In this document: piece after piece, positions 9,389 through 18,283 of the stretch | Layout: every line of letters begins with the position of its first letter | Numbering within the stretch: position 1 is the stretch's first letter | Source: Vibrio salilacus | Lineage (GTDB): Bacteria; Pseudomonadota; Gammaproteobacteria; Enterobacterales; Vibrionaceae | NCBI RefSeq assembly: GCF_002811245.1 | Contig: NZ_NIVQ01000001.1 | Location: 186,001 to 250,000 of the forward strand | Direction: 5' to 3' | Length of the DNA stretch: 64,000 nucleotides | Program-made: the position numbers and the translations under genes | The notes under the pieces: model-generated | Database searches by the model: none | What the model was told of the DNA's origin: nothing | Seen by the model: the letters and a program-made list of their open reading frames with translations, nothing else

Positions 9389-10402
9389 TTATGTAACAAC
9401 CCTATTTCGCCCTTGTGATTTGGCATCATAAAGATTAGCATCTGCTTCACGCTGGATTTCATCGATATAACTCGACGTATGCGCCTCAGCCAAGCCAATA
9501 CTGACCGTGACAGAGATCGCTCTCCCTAGATAGCGAACAGGCGTCCTATCAATTGCTTGACGAATGGCCTCCGCATTTTTGAGAGCATGTTGTTGAGAGA
9601 CACCAGCTAACAGAATACAGAATTCCTCTCCCCCTTGGCGAAACACATTTTCTCCTCCCACCACATGAGCCATCGTTTTCACCACAGACTGAAGTACGCA
9701 GTCTCCGCCATCGTGACCGTGTTCATCATTGATGGCTTTAAAGTAATCGATATCTAATACCAATAGAAAGTATGATGTTCCTTGAACTTTTAGCGCTTGG
9801 TAACGATGCTTCAATGCGAGGCGATTATTAGCTCCAGTTAGCGGATCAAGCGTGGCTAACTTACTTAGTTTGTTTTCCGTTGACTCGCGGTTGAACTCAT
9901 ACACATGTGAGATCGCCGAAATACTGAAATAACAAAAGGAGAAATTGATCATCATCGTCAACATGTCAAAGTACTGCTCTAGGTAAAATTGATAAGTGAT
10001 GTTGACGATCTGGATGAAAAACAAACATGCAGTCGCTACAAAGCCCACTTTGTAGCCAAGCAACAAATAGTAAACAATAGGTAATACCAGCGACCAAAAA
10101 AATACACCATTAACTGTTGGCTTGAGGAAAGTGCCACTAATGACGAGTAACGTCAGGCACAGTGACATAATGTACTTATGGCCCTTGTATGCATTTCCCC
10201 TATCGATTTGGCGATAAACATGCCAAGAGTAAAGCGCATATAAGCCTTCCAACGTGCCGTATAGATAACTCTGGCTAATAGCAAAGTTACCGATAGCCAG
10301 CAAGGCGGCTAAACTTCCGATCCCGAGACTCATGCCTTTAAGCACTTTGAGACGTAGTGTTAAGCTGCCATCGAGCTCGTTTATGTCCATATGTTCGTCC
10401 AT
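9389..10402 (-). CDS. Membrane-anchored GGDEF diguanylate cyclase
   Basis: A 337-residue protein with an N-terminal membrane domain (about residues 25-165, five to six hydrophobic helices) and a C-terminal GGDEF domain (about 180-337). The active site reads GGEEF at residues 257-261, a functional variant. The inhibitory RxxD site is missing: the four residues before the five-residue spacer read VGGE. Product inhibition at this site is therefore not expected. The ATG is preceded by a short stretch that also holds the promoter of the divergent hydrolase gene. No partner gene is evident; the ligand sensed by the membrane domain is unknown. Confidence 0.88.
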   Translation of the reverse strand: MDEHMDINELDGSLTLRLKVLKGMSLGIGSLAALLAIGNFAISQSYLYGTLEGLYALYSWHVYRQIDRGNAYKGHKYIMSLCLTLLVISGTFLKPTVNGVFFWSLVLPIVYYLLLGYKVGFVATACLFFIQIVNITYQFYLEQYFDMLTMMINFSFCYFSISAISHVYEFNRESTENKLSKLATLDPLTGANNRLALKHRYQALKVQGTSYFLLVLDIDYFKAINDEHGHDGGDCVLQSVVKTMAHVVGGENVFRQGGEEFCILLAGVSQQHALKNAEAIRQAIDRTPVRYLGRAISVTVSIGLAEAHTSSYIDEIQREADANLYDAKSQGRNRVVT

Positions 10403-10472
10403 GGGTTAAATGCCTATAAGGCTCGTATATGATAACCTGATTAACTTATTGATAACAAGGATATTAACGCAT

Positions 10473-11522
10473 ATGTGCACACGTATATTTAATAACTTAA
10501 ACGATAAATTTCCAGTGACAGCGCGCAACATGGATTGGTATTGGCCCGTCAATACTTACTTTTACGCCTTCCCTGAGGGCACGGTAAACCGAGGTCTTAG
10601 TACCGAGTCAGCGGCAAAAATCCATATTGCTCCGCAGCAGGTACTGCAATGGACATCTAAATACGCTAGTTTGACCACCGTCATGGGTAGCGACAAAAAG
10701 GGTTATGCCGCCGTAGACGGATTAAATGAAGCGGGGCTTGCAGTAAACGGCTTATATGATTCTCATGTCAGTTATGGTCCCACTGACGGTGAAGGTCAGT
10801 TCCTCAGCGCCAATCGCTGGGTTCAGTTTGTGCTCGACCGCTTTGCTAACGTCCAGCAAGCTATTCAGTATTTTGCCACTCACAACATTACAATTGTCTC
10901 GGAGCTTTTACCAGACACCTCTAACACACAATCACATCTTCACCTTGCTCTTTCCGATGCAGATGGCTGTTCAGGCGTAATCGAAGTGCGCAACGGTCGA
11001 TTTGAACTCTATGAGAGCTCTCAGGATACCGTTGTCACCAATCAACCGGATTACAAAACTCAACGAATGCTGACGGCCTATTGGCAGTATATTTGGGGCA
11101 AAAGACCTAACGCTCCAGTTGAACACCCAGTATTTTCTGCGCCTGGCGGTAATAGCGCTACACAACGCTTTGAGCGCGCCAGTTATTACTTCACCTTTGC
11201 TCAGCCTGCAAAAAAACGACGCGAAGCGGTGTATCAAGCTAAATCATTGGTGGCCGCTTGCTCTGTGCCTGTGCACTTTAACCCCTATTGCGCCGAGAAA
11301 GCGTCTTATACGATCTGGACAAATCTTGCCGATCACCGCAAGAAAGTTTACTCCCTGTCTAGCACTGTGACCATGAGCACACTATCACTGCACTTTTCTC
11401 CCGAACTCACTACGAGTCAACGCTTGCTGCTGCAAAAAGAAAAAGCAACCAAATCAGCTTGCCCTATCGAGTCTGGCGACGTTACAGACCACCTCGTGGC
11501 ATGCCCCAACCCATTCAGCTAG
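10473..11522 (+). CDS. Linear amide C-N hydrolase, choloylglycine hydrolase family
   Basis: An N-terminal-nucleophile hydrolase related to bile salt hydrolase and penicillin V acylase. I place the start at 10473 because this gives MCTRI, with Cys2 becoming the catalytic N-terminal residue after Met removal; translating from further upstream would bury it. Conserved features follow: RNMDW (about residues 20-24) and GLNEAGLAVNGLY (about 87-99). The protein is 349 residues, normal for the family. No signal peptide is seen, so it may be cytoplasmic. The physiological substrate may be a bile acid conjugate, penicillin V or an acyl-homoserine lactone; sequence alone does not decide. Confidence 0.87.
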   Translation: MCTRIFNNLNDKFPVTARNMDWYWPVNTYFYAFPEGTVNRGLSTESAAKIHIAPQQVLQWTSKYASLTTVMGSDKKGYAAVDGLNEAGLAVNGLYDSHVSYGPTDGEGQFLSANRWVQFVLDRFANVQQAIQYFATHNITIVSELLPDTSNTQSHLHLALSDADGCSGVIEVRNGRFELYESSQDTVVTNQPDYKTQRMLTAYWQYIWGKRPNAPVEHPVFSAPGGNSATQRFERASYYFTFAQPAKKRREAVYQAKSLVAACSVPVHFNPYCAEKASYTIWTNLADHRKKVYSLSSTVTMSTLSLHFSPELTTSQRLLLQKEKATKSACPIESGDVTDHLVACPNPFS

Positions 11523-11535
11523 TTTTCCTTTGCAT

Positions 11536-11564
11536 CGCCCTCACAGATAAAATCTGTGAGGGCG
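11536..11564 (+). terminator. Long perfect hairpin ending the hydrolase gene
   Basis: CGCCCTCACAGAT (11536-11548) pairs with ATCTGTGAGGGCG (11552-11564) over an AAA loop, a 13-base-pair perfect stem 13 bases after the hydrolase stop. No T tract follows on either strand, so it may be a rho-assisted terminator or a recombination site. Its 3' edge coincides with the point where the truncated integrase sequence begins. Confidence 0.6.
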
Positions 11565-11903
11565 ACCACTTGGAAACAAAAAACTGCTTGCCTCTAAGGA
11601 TGCCGAGTAGATCCATCGGCTAATACTTTGTTGCGTTCTCGGGGTAATCTCGTAGTGGACGTCGGTGCCAGTTTTTTGCTGGATGCATGGAACCCTTTCA
11701 TAGATTACTCCTTGTGAAGAAACATCATATACATGCAGCTTTAGTAAATCACTTACCCTTAATTTGCTATCAATGGCTAAGTTCAGTAGTGCAAGCTGCA
11801 TTAGGTCGGTTTCAAGCTCTAGCCTAGTTCTAATTCGCCAAATTTCTTCCAACTTGAATGGTCGTTTAATGCCGCTGCATTTTCCCGAAGATAACTTTCT
11901 CAT
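11541..11903 (-). pseudogene. Tyrosine recombinase, 3'-truncated
   Basis: A 120-residue fragment of the compact tyrosine-recombinase family (normally about 190-200 residues). The start is ATG 11903 behind a strong GAGGAGG. Recognisable pieces are IWRIRTRLELE, NLAIDSKLRVSDLLKL (the catalytic arginine) and QQKTG (the catalytic lysine). The frame then reads FLFPS and switches to nine unrelated residues before a stop that lies inside the hydrolase terminator hairpin. The C-terminal HxxR box and nucleophilic tyrosine are missing, so it cannot cleave DNA. This looks like a deletion that joined the integrase to the end of the neighbouring gene. Confidence 0.82.
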
Positions 11904-12357
11904 GTTGACCTCCTCTTCAATATTATTGGTCAACATAAAGTCTGGCTATAAACTGAAACGGTTCCAGCCTTGATAGCCATCGATCAAGCAGTCGTTCAGG
12001 GTGATAAGAATCATCCGTGGACAAAAATTAGTTTGGGGGAATAGAATGTTGGTAATCCGTGGATAACTAAAAATATGGAAAAGCTTGTGCTTTTGCAGTG
12101 TTATACCGAAGTCAATCACCTGCGTATTTTCATCCCAGCAGAGCAACCAATAACCAGAACTCCTTTATGTTAATTCGCAATCACCTAACTTCTGCCTAAG
12201 GATAACATTGAGACACACTTAGAAAGCAATCACAAAATATCAATATGCACTTGGGTTTACATAATTCGCGATTATACACTATCCATGCCTCATTACTTCA
12301 CTAGATTGACGATGAGGGAAAATGAATGAAATCCTCCAATTACATAGGATGTGTATA
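11904..12357. other. Gene-free stretch
   Basis: I see no gene, RNA or clear repeat here. The sequence is AT-rich and lies between the truncated recombinase and the PLC-like gene; it presumably holds the promoter of the latter. A near-consensus DnaA box (CGTGGATAA, near 12057) is a single weak match. Confidence 0.4.
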
Positions 12358-14178
12358 ATGCTTGCTAAAAAAAGCTTGTTCTCTAGTCTCGCTGTGGCGA
12401 TGTTGATACCTTCACTCGTCCACTCATCAGACAATGTGCTATTGTTAGATAAATCATTTGCAACAACTCACAATAGTTATTCCGGTAGTCTAAAAGGCTA
12501 TAGTAACAGTGGTTCCATTATTCAACAGTTAGACAATGGAGTTTATGGCCTTGAGTTCGATATTTACCCCAAGTACGATATGGGGGGAGTTGGACACGAC
12601 GGCGTTGGAGACGAAGTTTACCTCCAATACAATGCTAACCCCTTTTCGTATGATCTGCGAATCTGGTTTAACCTGATTAACGACTGGTCAAATTTACATC
12701 CATTGCACCCTCCTTTGTTCATTTCGGTCGATTTTAAGAATAGAGATGACTGGACTGAGCTAGGTTTATCTGATTTTCTCGATGGGGTGAAAAGCGTGTT
12801 TGGTAACAAGCTTGTTACCCCAAATCATGTCCCTGCAGTCTCAGAGATGACCATTACTGACGCTAAAGGCAAAGTCTTTGTTATTTCAAACCATAAAAAA
12901 TTTTCTGACGACGGAAATCGTGGTTTATACGATAAAAGCAACGATGTCCAATTTTTATATGGTAGCCTTCGAGAGTTCGCTAATTTCAAAGGCAGTGATA
13001 CCTCGGCAACATCGAAGGTAAAAGACAATAAATCCAAGCGTTTTTCACGGGTGTATAAATGGGATAAGTACGGACATCGATTTTACGACGATAATATTCA
13101 GGTAACGTTTCCCGCTAGCGACTACCCATTCTATAGTCAGTATCAAAAATTGCTTCAGCGCGAGCATCAAAATGTCTGGCGCGAACAAGATTTTGCGACC
13201 TTCACTATCAAACACCGTAGCAATTATGCTCAAGGGCGTGAGCCAGCTGTATCGATCAACTCTCAAGTTGGCGGTAATCGTGTCGTAGAAGTCCACCGCT
13301 CACAAAATAATGACGGTTTATGGTATCGGTTGGGCACACTGGATAAAGCTGAAGATGGCATTAACTGGAAAGGGCATGGGCGATACTCTTCGGGGGTTAG
13401 ACCGAATGTATCCCTTAACGATAATGGTATGATTGTGGCTGTACATAAATCGCAAAACAATAACGCTATTTGGTTGGTGGTAGGTGAGGTCATCAATGAT
13501 GACATACGATGGGAAAGTCCTCAAAAATCACCTTTTCAAGGATACAACCCAGACGTAGTGTTAACTGATGATGGTCAAATTGTTGTGGTGTTCAGTGATA
13601 CCGATTACGACAATATATATTATGCTGTTGGTACTTTGACAAGTGATAAAACGATCGATTTCCCTGATGTCCATCACTCGGTGATAAATGATGAAGGCAG
13701 TTCATTGAGCCGGCCCCAAGTCGATGTCAATGACTCCCACCAACTTATCGTCAGTTGGGAAAAAAGCAAGTCGGGAGAAAGGGAGGGGTGGACTCGTATC
13801 GGTCATTTAGACGCGAATAAATTAGATATTGAATTCAATGTTGATTCTTCCGTAGAGCGTGCCAGTATAACAAACCGCGTTCGACTGGCCACTACCTATC
13901 CGTTTATTTACGACACTGCCCATTTCCCTTCTGTTGCGCTATCACAAAACGGCAATACTGTCACTACACATCGTTCGCCGAGTGGTGATGATTTGTGGTA
14001 TCGCGTAGGGAAACGAGGGCGATCGACTCAAATTCAGGACGTAAGTGTCAATTACACCAAGGGGCGAGAAGCGAAAGTCGACATGAACGATGAGGGTTAT
14101 ACTGTTGAAGTACATCAATCTCAAAATAACAACGGCCTTTGGCTATCTTGCTCTCGCGGATCCAAGATCTGGGGCTAG
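12358..14178 (+). CDS. Secreted PLC-like phosphodiesterase with propeller-like repeats, 3'-truncated
   Basis: From ATG 12358 the protein has a signal peptide (about residues 1-23, ending LVHS). A PI-PLC-like X domain follows, with a first histidine in TTHNSYSG (about residue 39), GLEFDIYPK, and a second histidine in GVGHDG (about residue 81). From about residue 285 the sequence repeats a 50-70-residue unit whose core is P-x-V-x-(L/I)-N-x-x-G-x-x-(I/V)-V-x-V-H-x-S-Q-N-N-x-x-(L/I)-W; I count six copies, suggesting beta-propeller blades. The sixth breaks off after NNNGLW, followed by ten foreign residues and a stop. The 3' end is therefore lost. An upstream ATG at 12322 with AGGG before it would add 12 residues. 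Substrate is unknown; a phosphoinositide or GPI-type lipid is the family expectation. Confidence 0.75.
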   Translation: MLAKKSLFSSLAVAMLIPSLVHSSDNVLLLDKSFATTHNSYSGSLKGYSNSGSIIQQLDNGVYGLEFDIYPKYDMGGVGHDGVGDEVYLQYNANPFSYDLRIWFNLINDWSNLHPLHPPLFISVDFKNRDDWTELGLSDFLDGVKSVFGNKLVTPNHVPAVSEMTITDAKGKVFVISNHKKFSDDGNRGLYDKSNDVQFLYGSLREFANFKGSDTSATSKVKDNKSKRFSRVYKWDKYGHRFYDDNIQVTFPASDYPFYSQYQKLLQREHQNVWREQDFATFTIKHRSNYAQGREPAVSINSQVGGNRVVEVHRSQNNDGLWYRLGTLDKAEDGINWKGHGRYSSGVRPNVSLNDNGMIVAVHKSQNNNAIWLVVGEVINDDIRWESPQKSPFQGYNPDVVLTDDGQIVVVFSDTDYDNIYYAVGTLTSDKTIDFPDVHHSVINDEGSSLSRPQVDVNDSHQLIVSWEKSKSGEREGWTRIGHLDANKLDIEFNVDSSVERASITNRVRLATTYPFIYDTAHFPSVALSQNGNTVTTHRSPSGDDLWYRVGKRGRSTQIQDVSVNYTKGREAKVDMNDEGYTVEVHQSQNNNGLWLSCSRGSKIWG

Positions 14179-15062
14179 ACTCGGCTGGTTTTAAGTTGGT
14201 TAAGTCTGTTTCAGAGCTTCCAAGTTATGATGAAGATTCGTTCCCAGTATTCGTTAAGCCAGTAAACAGTGCGGGTAGCGATGGGTGTTTCCGTTGTGAT
14301 GACATCAATAGCTTACAAAGCCGAGTTGAGAGTCTGGTTAATGCGGAAAACTTGCTAGGAAACATCAATACAAGGGTAATGGTTCAGGAGTATATCCAAG
14401 GCCAGCAATATGTTGTTAATACAGTGAGCTTAGACTCCAATCATGTATATGGTGACATTCTTGAGGTTAATCTAGAGGAAGTCGATGGGACACCCGTATA
14501 CAGGGAGATCTCGGCAACGGATATCGATTACAACAAAGGTGTGAGCAAAGATATTATCAAGTATGTATCTGGCTGCCTTGATGCTTTAGGTGTAAAGAAC
14601 GGCGCAGCTCATACCGAGGTTCGTGTAACTGAATCTGGGGTAAAGCTTATCGAGGTGAATTTCCGATTAATGGGGCCGGATCTGTACATTGACGCATTTT
14701 CTTTTGGTGTGGGGTACAGTCAAGCGTCTTTATGGGCTGAGTCAATCTTTGAGCCTGAGAGGTTTCTGTCGCGTGTAGGAGTGAGTAAGCCTAAGAAAAT
14801 GAACTTCGCTATGGTGTACCTGCGTGGTCACAAGGCAGGAACCGTGACAAGTCGGATTGATTTGAGCAAGATGAGGCGACTACCTGCGTTTCATAGCTTA
14901 AGGCAGATTCCTCCGCTTGGTTACGTGACGGAGAACCCTAAGCTTACAACTGGAGACTTTGGGATCGCGTATATTGCTCATGACTCGAAGGATGTGTTTG
15001 AGAATACTCTGATGCGTCTAAAGATCTTGGAGCATGATGGTTTATACGGCATAAGGGATTAG
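14139..15062 (+). CDS. ATP-grasp carboxylate-amine ligase, 5'-truncated
   Basis: The central and C-terminal parts of an ATP-grasp ligase, the kind that joins amino acids or makes small peptides. Visible motifs are VFVKPVNSAGSDG (ATP-binding loop, about residue 38), VMVQEYIQGQQYVVNTV (about residue 83), HTEVRV (about 151) and KLIEVNFRLMGPDL (metal-binding E and N, about 160). The roughly 100-120-residue N-terminal pre-ATP-grasp domain is absent: the homology starts abruptly at LLSRIQDLGL, immediately where the PLC gene breaks off, in a different frame. The only start codons near the junction are TTG without a ribosome binding site. It is probably a pseudogene, though downstream reinitiation cannot be excluded. 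The EamA exporter gene begins two bases after its stop. Confidence 0.7.
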   Translation: MAILLSRIQDLGLDSAGFKLVKSVSELPSYDEDSFPVFVKPVNSAGSDGCFRCDDINSLQSRVESLVNAENLLGNINTRVMVQEYIQGQQYVVNTVSLDSNHVYGDILEVNLEEVDGTPVYREISATDIDYNKGVSKDIIKYVSGCLDALGVKNGAAHTEVRVTESGVKLIEVNFRLMGPDLYIDAFSFGVGYSQASLWAESIFEPERFLSRVGVSKPKKMNFAMVYLRGHKAGTVTSRIDLSKMRRLPAFHSLRQIPPLGYVTENPKLTTGDFGIAYIAHDSKDVFENTLMRLKILEHDGLYGIRD

Positions 15063-15064
15063 AT

Positions 15065-15931
15065 ATGTTGGGTTTTGTGTTTATTTTGGCCTCGGTGACT
15101 CTACAGGCATTTGCGTTGTCTCGTGTTAGTTTCCAATTCAGTAGTGGGGAGATTATGATTTTCTCTGCGACCTCCTTTTTCTTGTGCTCGATATTTTTTC
15201 TGTGCAAGCTGGTGGTTACCAGAAAGCTGAATCTCACTAGGGATAAGGTACTGTCGTTAGCTAAGATGAATTTATATACCTTGCTAGCATTCTTCTCGTT
15301 TCATTTGGCTTTGACTTATATCCCAGCATCCAGCGCGGCTCTATTTGAGTCGGCAGTAGCCGTGGTTGTAGTGTCTGTGATTACTCGTGAAACTTTAGGC
15401 AGGTTGGCGCAGGCTTTCACCATCGCTTTGCTAACTCTATTGTTTGCAGTTAAGGCAAACGTGATGGATGCAGCGTTGCTGCTGGGCTTGGTTTTGGCTG
15501 CATTGGCCGGAATCGGTGCTGCACTAATTTCATTAAAGTCGAACGCAAAGTTTATGGGTGATTTGTCTATTGATGAGATCTTGGCATTTCGTTTTCTATT
15601 GTCAGGTGTTGTCGCCACGGGCGTGGCCTTCTCAACGGGTGCAAGCCTTGGTGGGGAAGTAGGTCTGGCAGAGGTGTTCGGGCTTTCTGTTTTTGGTTTT
15701 GTGCTACCGTTCTTTTTGCTTCAGAAAGGAATGGAGGTTACCAAGCCTGTACTTACGGTCTGTATGCTATCTGTGATTCCTGCGATCTCTTACTTGTTCG
15801 AGTCGGCGCTATATTCGGAGCCTTCGATCCTAGAGGTAATGTTGATAAGCAGTTCGGTGGCCTTGATAGTCTGGTTTTCAATATCAGACATTATAAAAAC
15901 TCGAACCAAATCGGTATCGGTGAGAGCTTAG
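15065..15931 (+). CDS. EamA/DMT-family transporter
   Basis: A 288-residue inner-membrane permease with ten predicted hydrophobic helices in two related halves, the EamA (drug/metabolite transporter) layout. Small residues such as SSAALFESAVAVVVV line the helix corresponding to the conserved mid-protein segment. It starts two bases after the ATP-grasp stop, so the two formed an operon. ATP-grasp ligase plus EamA permease is a common pairing in small-peptide or amino-acid-derivative production, with the permease as exporter; that role is inference here. The gene itself looks intact, but its original promoter may have been lost with the 5' end of the upstream gene. An intrinsic terminator follows. 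Confidence 0.82.
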   Translation: MLGFVFILASVTLQAFALSRVSFQFSSGEIMIFSATSFFLCSIFFLCKLVVTRKLNLTRDKVLSLAKMNLYTLLAFFSFHLALTYIPASSAALFESAVAVVVVSVITRETLGRLAQAFTIALLTLLFAVKANVMDAALLLGLVLAALAGIGAALISLKSNAKFMGDLSIDEILAFRFLLSGVVATGVAFSTGASLGGEVGLAEVFGLSVFGFVLPFFLLQKGMEVTKPVLTVCMLSVIPAISYLFESALYSEPSILEVMLISSSVALIVWFSISDIIKTRTKSVSVRA

Positions 15932-15941
15932 TCAAAACTAT

Positions 15942-15969
15942 AGAGACATCAATATGATGTCTCTTTTTT
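15942..15969 (+). terminator. Intrinsic terminator after the EamA gene
   Basis: AGAGACATCA pairs with TGATGTCTCT around a three-base loop, followed by a run of T residues. Confidence 0.9.
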
Positions 15970-16470
15970 CTCTTTATAGAGTGGTCTGAACCCAAGTTGA
16001 TTATCCAAGGTCAGTCAGAACATTAATCAACTAAACATATCGTGTTACATTAGAAAAATCAGGTCAAATTTCGATAGTGAAGAATCTTGAGAGTAACAGG
16101 TCTAAGGCAGAAAGGGACATAAACGTTTGAGTGATTTACGTTAGTTAATAAATAGCAATTCGTGGCGATCCAGCGTACGGATTCAGTACTATTGTGACGT
16201 GATTTAATGTGTGTAATTATTGTGGTTGCATATGGTGCATTCTGTTATGGGGTTAGGTCAAAAAAACAGCAGCGTACTTATCTGACCATGATAAAAATCA
16301 TTGGATTAAAATCAGCGGTTTATAGAATAAGTATTATTCATTGTTACTTCGGTGGTTATCATGTGGACCAGAGCATGTTATTATTGCTAGCTTTTTGAAC
16401 GTCCTCACACTTTTTTGTAATCTGTGTGAGGGAAACACACGGCTTCCGAGCCCTAAAAAGCGAAGTACTT
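15970..16470. other. Long gap before the BCCT gene, with a hairpin
   Basis: About 500 bases with no convincing gene. A hairpin at 16402-16432 (TCCTCACAC with GTGTGAGGGA, 13-base loop, one bulge) resembles the one at 11536-11564. The stretch probably holds the BCCT promoter and possibly debris of the accessory segment's right edge. Confidence 0.4.
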
Positions 16471-18054
16471 ATGTCAAATATGACGAATGCCGCCCCTCAT
16501 GTCCCGATCGAGGACGCAGATTATTCTGCTATCCACCCTCCCTCTATTCTTAAGCGCCTTGAGTTAACCAACCCCGTATTTTGGTTAAGTGGTAGTTTCC
16601 TTTCCCTGTTCGTTGTGCTCGCATTGACGAGTTCAGACTCTCTAACCGCAATGGTTAACGCAGGCTTTGGCTTTGCAACGCAATACTTTGGTGCCTACTG
16701 GCAAGTTCTTCTTTTACTCAATTTCCTTATTGGTTTGGCAATCGCTCTTGGCCGCACTGGTTACGTGCGTTTAGGTGGCTTAGCGAGACCAGAAATCGAT
16801 ACCTTTAAGTGGCTATCAATTGTACTTTGTACTCTGCTTGCAGGTGGTGGTGTTTTTTGGGCGGCCGCCGAGCCGATTGCGCACTATGTTTCTGCGCCGC
16901 CGTTGTATGGCGAAGCGACGGCAAAAAAAGCTGCGATTAACGCACTGTCGCAATCCTTTATGCATTGGGGCTTTTTAGCCTGGGCCATTTTAGGCTGTCT
17001 ATCAACGATTGTATTGATGCACCTTCATTACGACAAAGGTCTGCCACTTAAGCCTCGCACTCTGCTTTATCCCATCTTTGGTCGTAAAGCGATCGATGGT
17101 TGGATTGGTAATGTAACCGATGCGTGCAGCATTATCGCTGTGGCTGCTGGTACTATCGGCCCGATTGGTTTCCTAGGCTTACAGATTAGTTATGCCTTAA
17201 ACGAATTATTTGCTATTCCAGATACGTTTTTAACTCAAAGTTTGGTGATTTTGTTTGCCATTGCGATGTACACCTTGTCGGCACTTAGTGGCGTAAGTAA
17301 GGGGATCCAAATTGTCAGTCGTTACAATATTTTATTGTCAGTGGCTCTGATTGGCTACATCTTACTGTTTGGCCCAACAAGCTTCATTGTTGATGGTTAT
17401 GTGCAAGGAGTTGGCCGCATGATCGACAACTTCTTCCCGATGGCGCTTTACCGTGGTGATACGGGCTGGTTAAGCTGGTGGACCGTGTTCTTCTGGGGAT
17501 GGTTTATTGGATATGGGCCTATGATGGCGATTTTCATTGCTCGAATCTCACGTGGCCGCACGATTCGACAGCTCATTTTGTCGATTAGTATTGCAGCCCC
17601 ATTGATCACTTGCTTCTGGTTCAGTATTGTTGGCGGCAGCGGCTTAGCCTTTGAACTGGCGAATCCGGGCACTATCTCAACGGCATTTGAAGGGTTTAAT
17701 TTACCGGCTGCGCTGCTTGCTATTACCGCAGAGCTTCCTTTCCCGATATTAATGTCGGTGCTGTTTTTGATCTTAACCACCACCTTTATCGTGACGACTG
17801 GTGACTCGATGACTTACACCATCAGTGTCGTTATGACAGGTTCAACCGAGCCTAGTGCTGCGATCCGTGCGTTTTGGGGTGTCATGATGGGGGTTGTCGC
17901 GATTGCGTTGATATCGATGGGAGCAGGCGGAATCTCAGCCTTGCAATCTTTCATTGTTATTACCGCTGTACCGGTCTCGTTCATATTGTTGCCAAGCTTA
18001 TGGCAAGCGCCGAAAATTGCTAGCCATATGGCGAAAGAACAAGGTTTGGTTTAA
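16471..18054 (+). CDS. BCCT-family betaine/carnitine/choline transporter
   Basis: A 527-residue inner-membrane secondary transporter with 12 hydrophobic helices and long hydrophilic ends. The family signature lies in WTVFFWGWFIGYGPMMA followed by FIARISRGRTIRQ (about residues 345-370), including the tryptophan-rich segment that forms the trimethylammonium binding site. BCCT proteins import glycine betaine, choline or carnitine, often for osmoprotection. The start at ATG 16471 (MSNMTNAAP) is preceded by GAAG at weak spacing; an upstream in-frame start at 16426 adds an unlikely tail. A strong terminator follows. The exact substrate is not evident. Confidence 0.9.
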   Translation: MSNMTNAAPHVPIEDADYSAIHPPSILKRLELTNPVFWLSGSFLSLFVVLALTSSDSLTAMVNAGFGFATQYFGAYWQVLLLLNFLIGLAIALGRTGYVRLGGLARPEIDTFKWLSIVLCTLLAGGGVFWAAAEPIAHYVSAPPLYGEATAKKAAINALSQSFMHWGFLAWAILGCLSTIVLMHLHYDKGLPLKPRTLLYPIFGRKAIDGWIGNVTDACSIIAVAAGTIGPIGFLGLQISYALNELFAIPDTFLTQSLVILFAIAMYTLSALSGVSKGIQIVSRYNILLSVALIGYILLFGPTSFIVDGYVQGVGRMIDNFFPMALYRGDTGWLSWWTVFFWGWFIGYGPMMAIFIARISRGRTIRQLILSISIAAPLITCFWFSIVGGSGLAFELANPGTISTAFEGFNLPAALLAITAELPFPILMSVLFLILTTTFIVTTGDSMTYTISVVMTGSTEPSAAIRAFWGVMMGVVAIALISMGAGGISALQSFIVITAVPVSFILLPSLWQAPKIASHMAKEQGLV

Positions 18055-18071
18055 CTTGTCGTTTGATTGAT

Positions 18072-18094
18072 AAGAGCCCTTTTGGGCTCTTTTT
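18072..18094 (+). terminator. Intrinsic terminator after the BCCT gene
   Basis: AAGAGCCC and GGGCTCTT form the stem with a TTTT loop, followed by a T tract. Confidence 0.93.
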
Positions 18095-18283
18095 GATTTT
18101 AGGGCGCTCTGACTTGTCTGCCTGTGATATCGGTCTCTATGGCTTCTAATTGATTAAAACGGCCTACAGTGCAAAAAACGACAATGAATGTATCAAAAAG
18201 TAAAAACACCGGCCTTGAGTGAATCACTCTAGCAGACTGACTATTAATGGTTTACATTTAAATCAATATTTTAAACACAGTCA

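Noticed and set aside
11946..12146. 66-codon minus-strand frame upstream of the PLC gene
   Set aside because: No ribosome binding site, no recognisable motifs, and it lies in AT-rich intergenic sequence.
6124..12204. Shared 12-base word TTCTGCCTAAGG at 6124-6135 and 12193-12204
   Set aside because: Dozens of repeated 12-base words are expected by chance in 64 kb, and flanking bases do not match.
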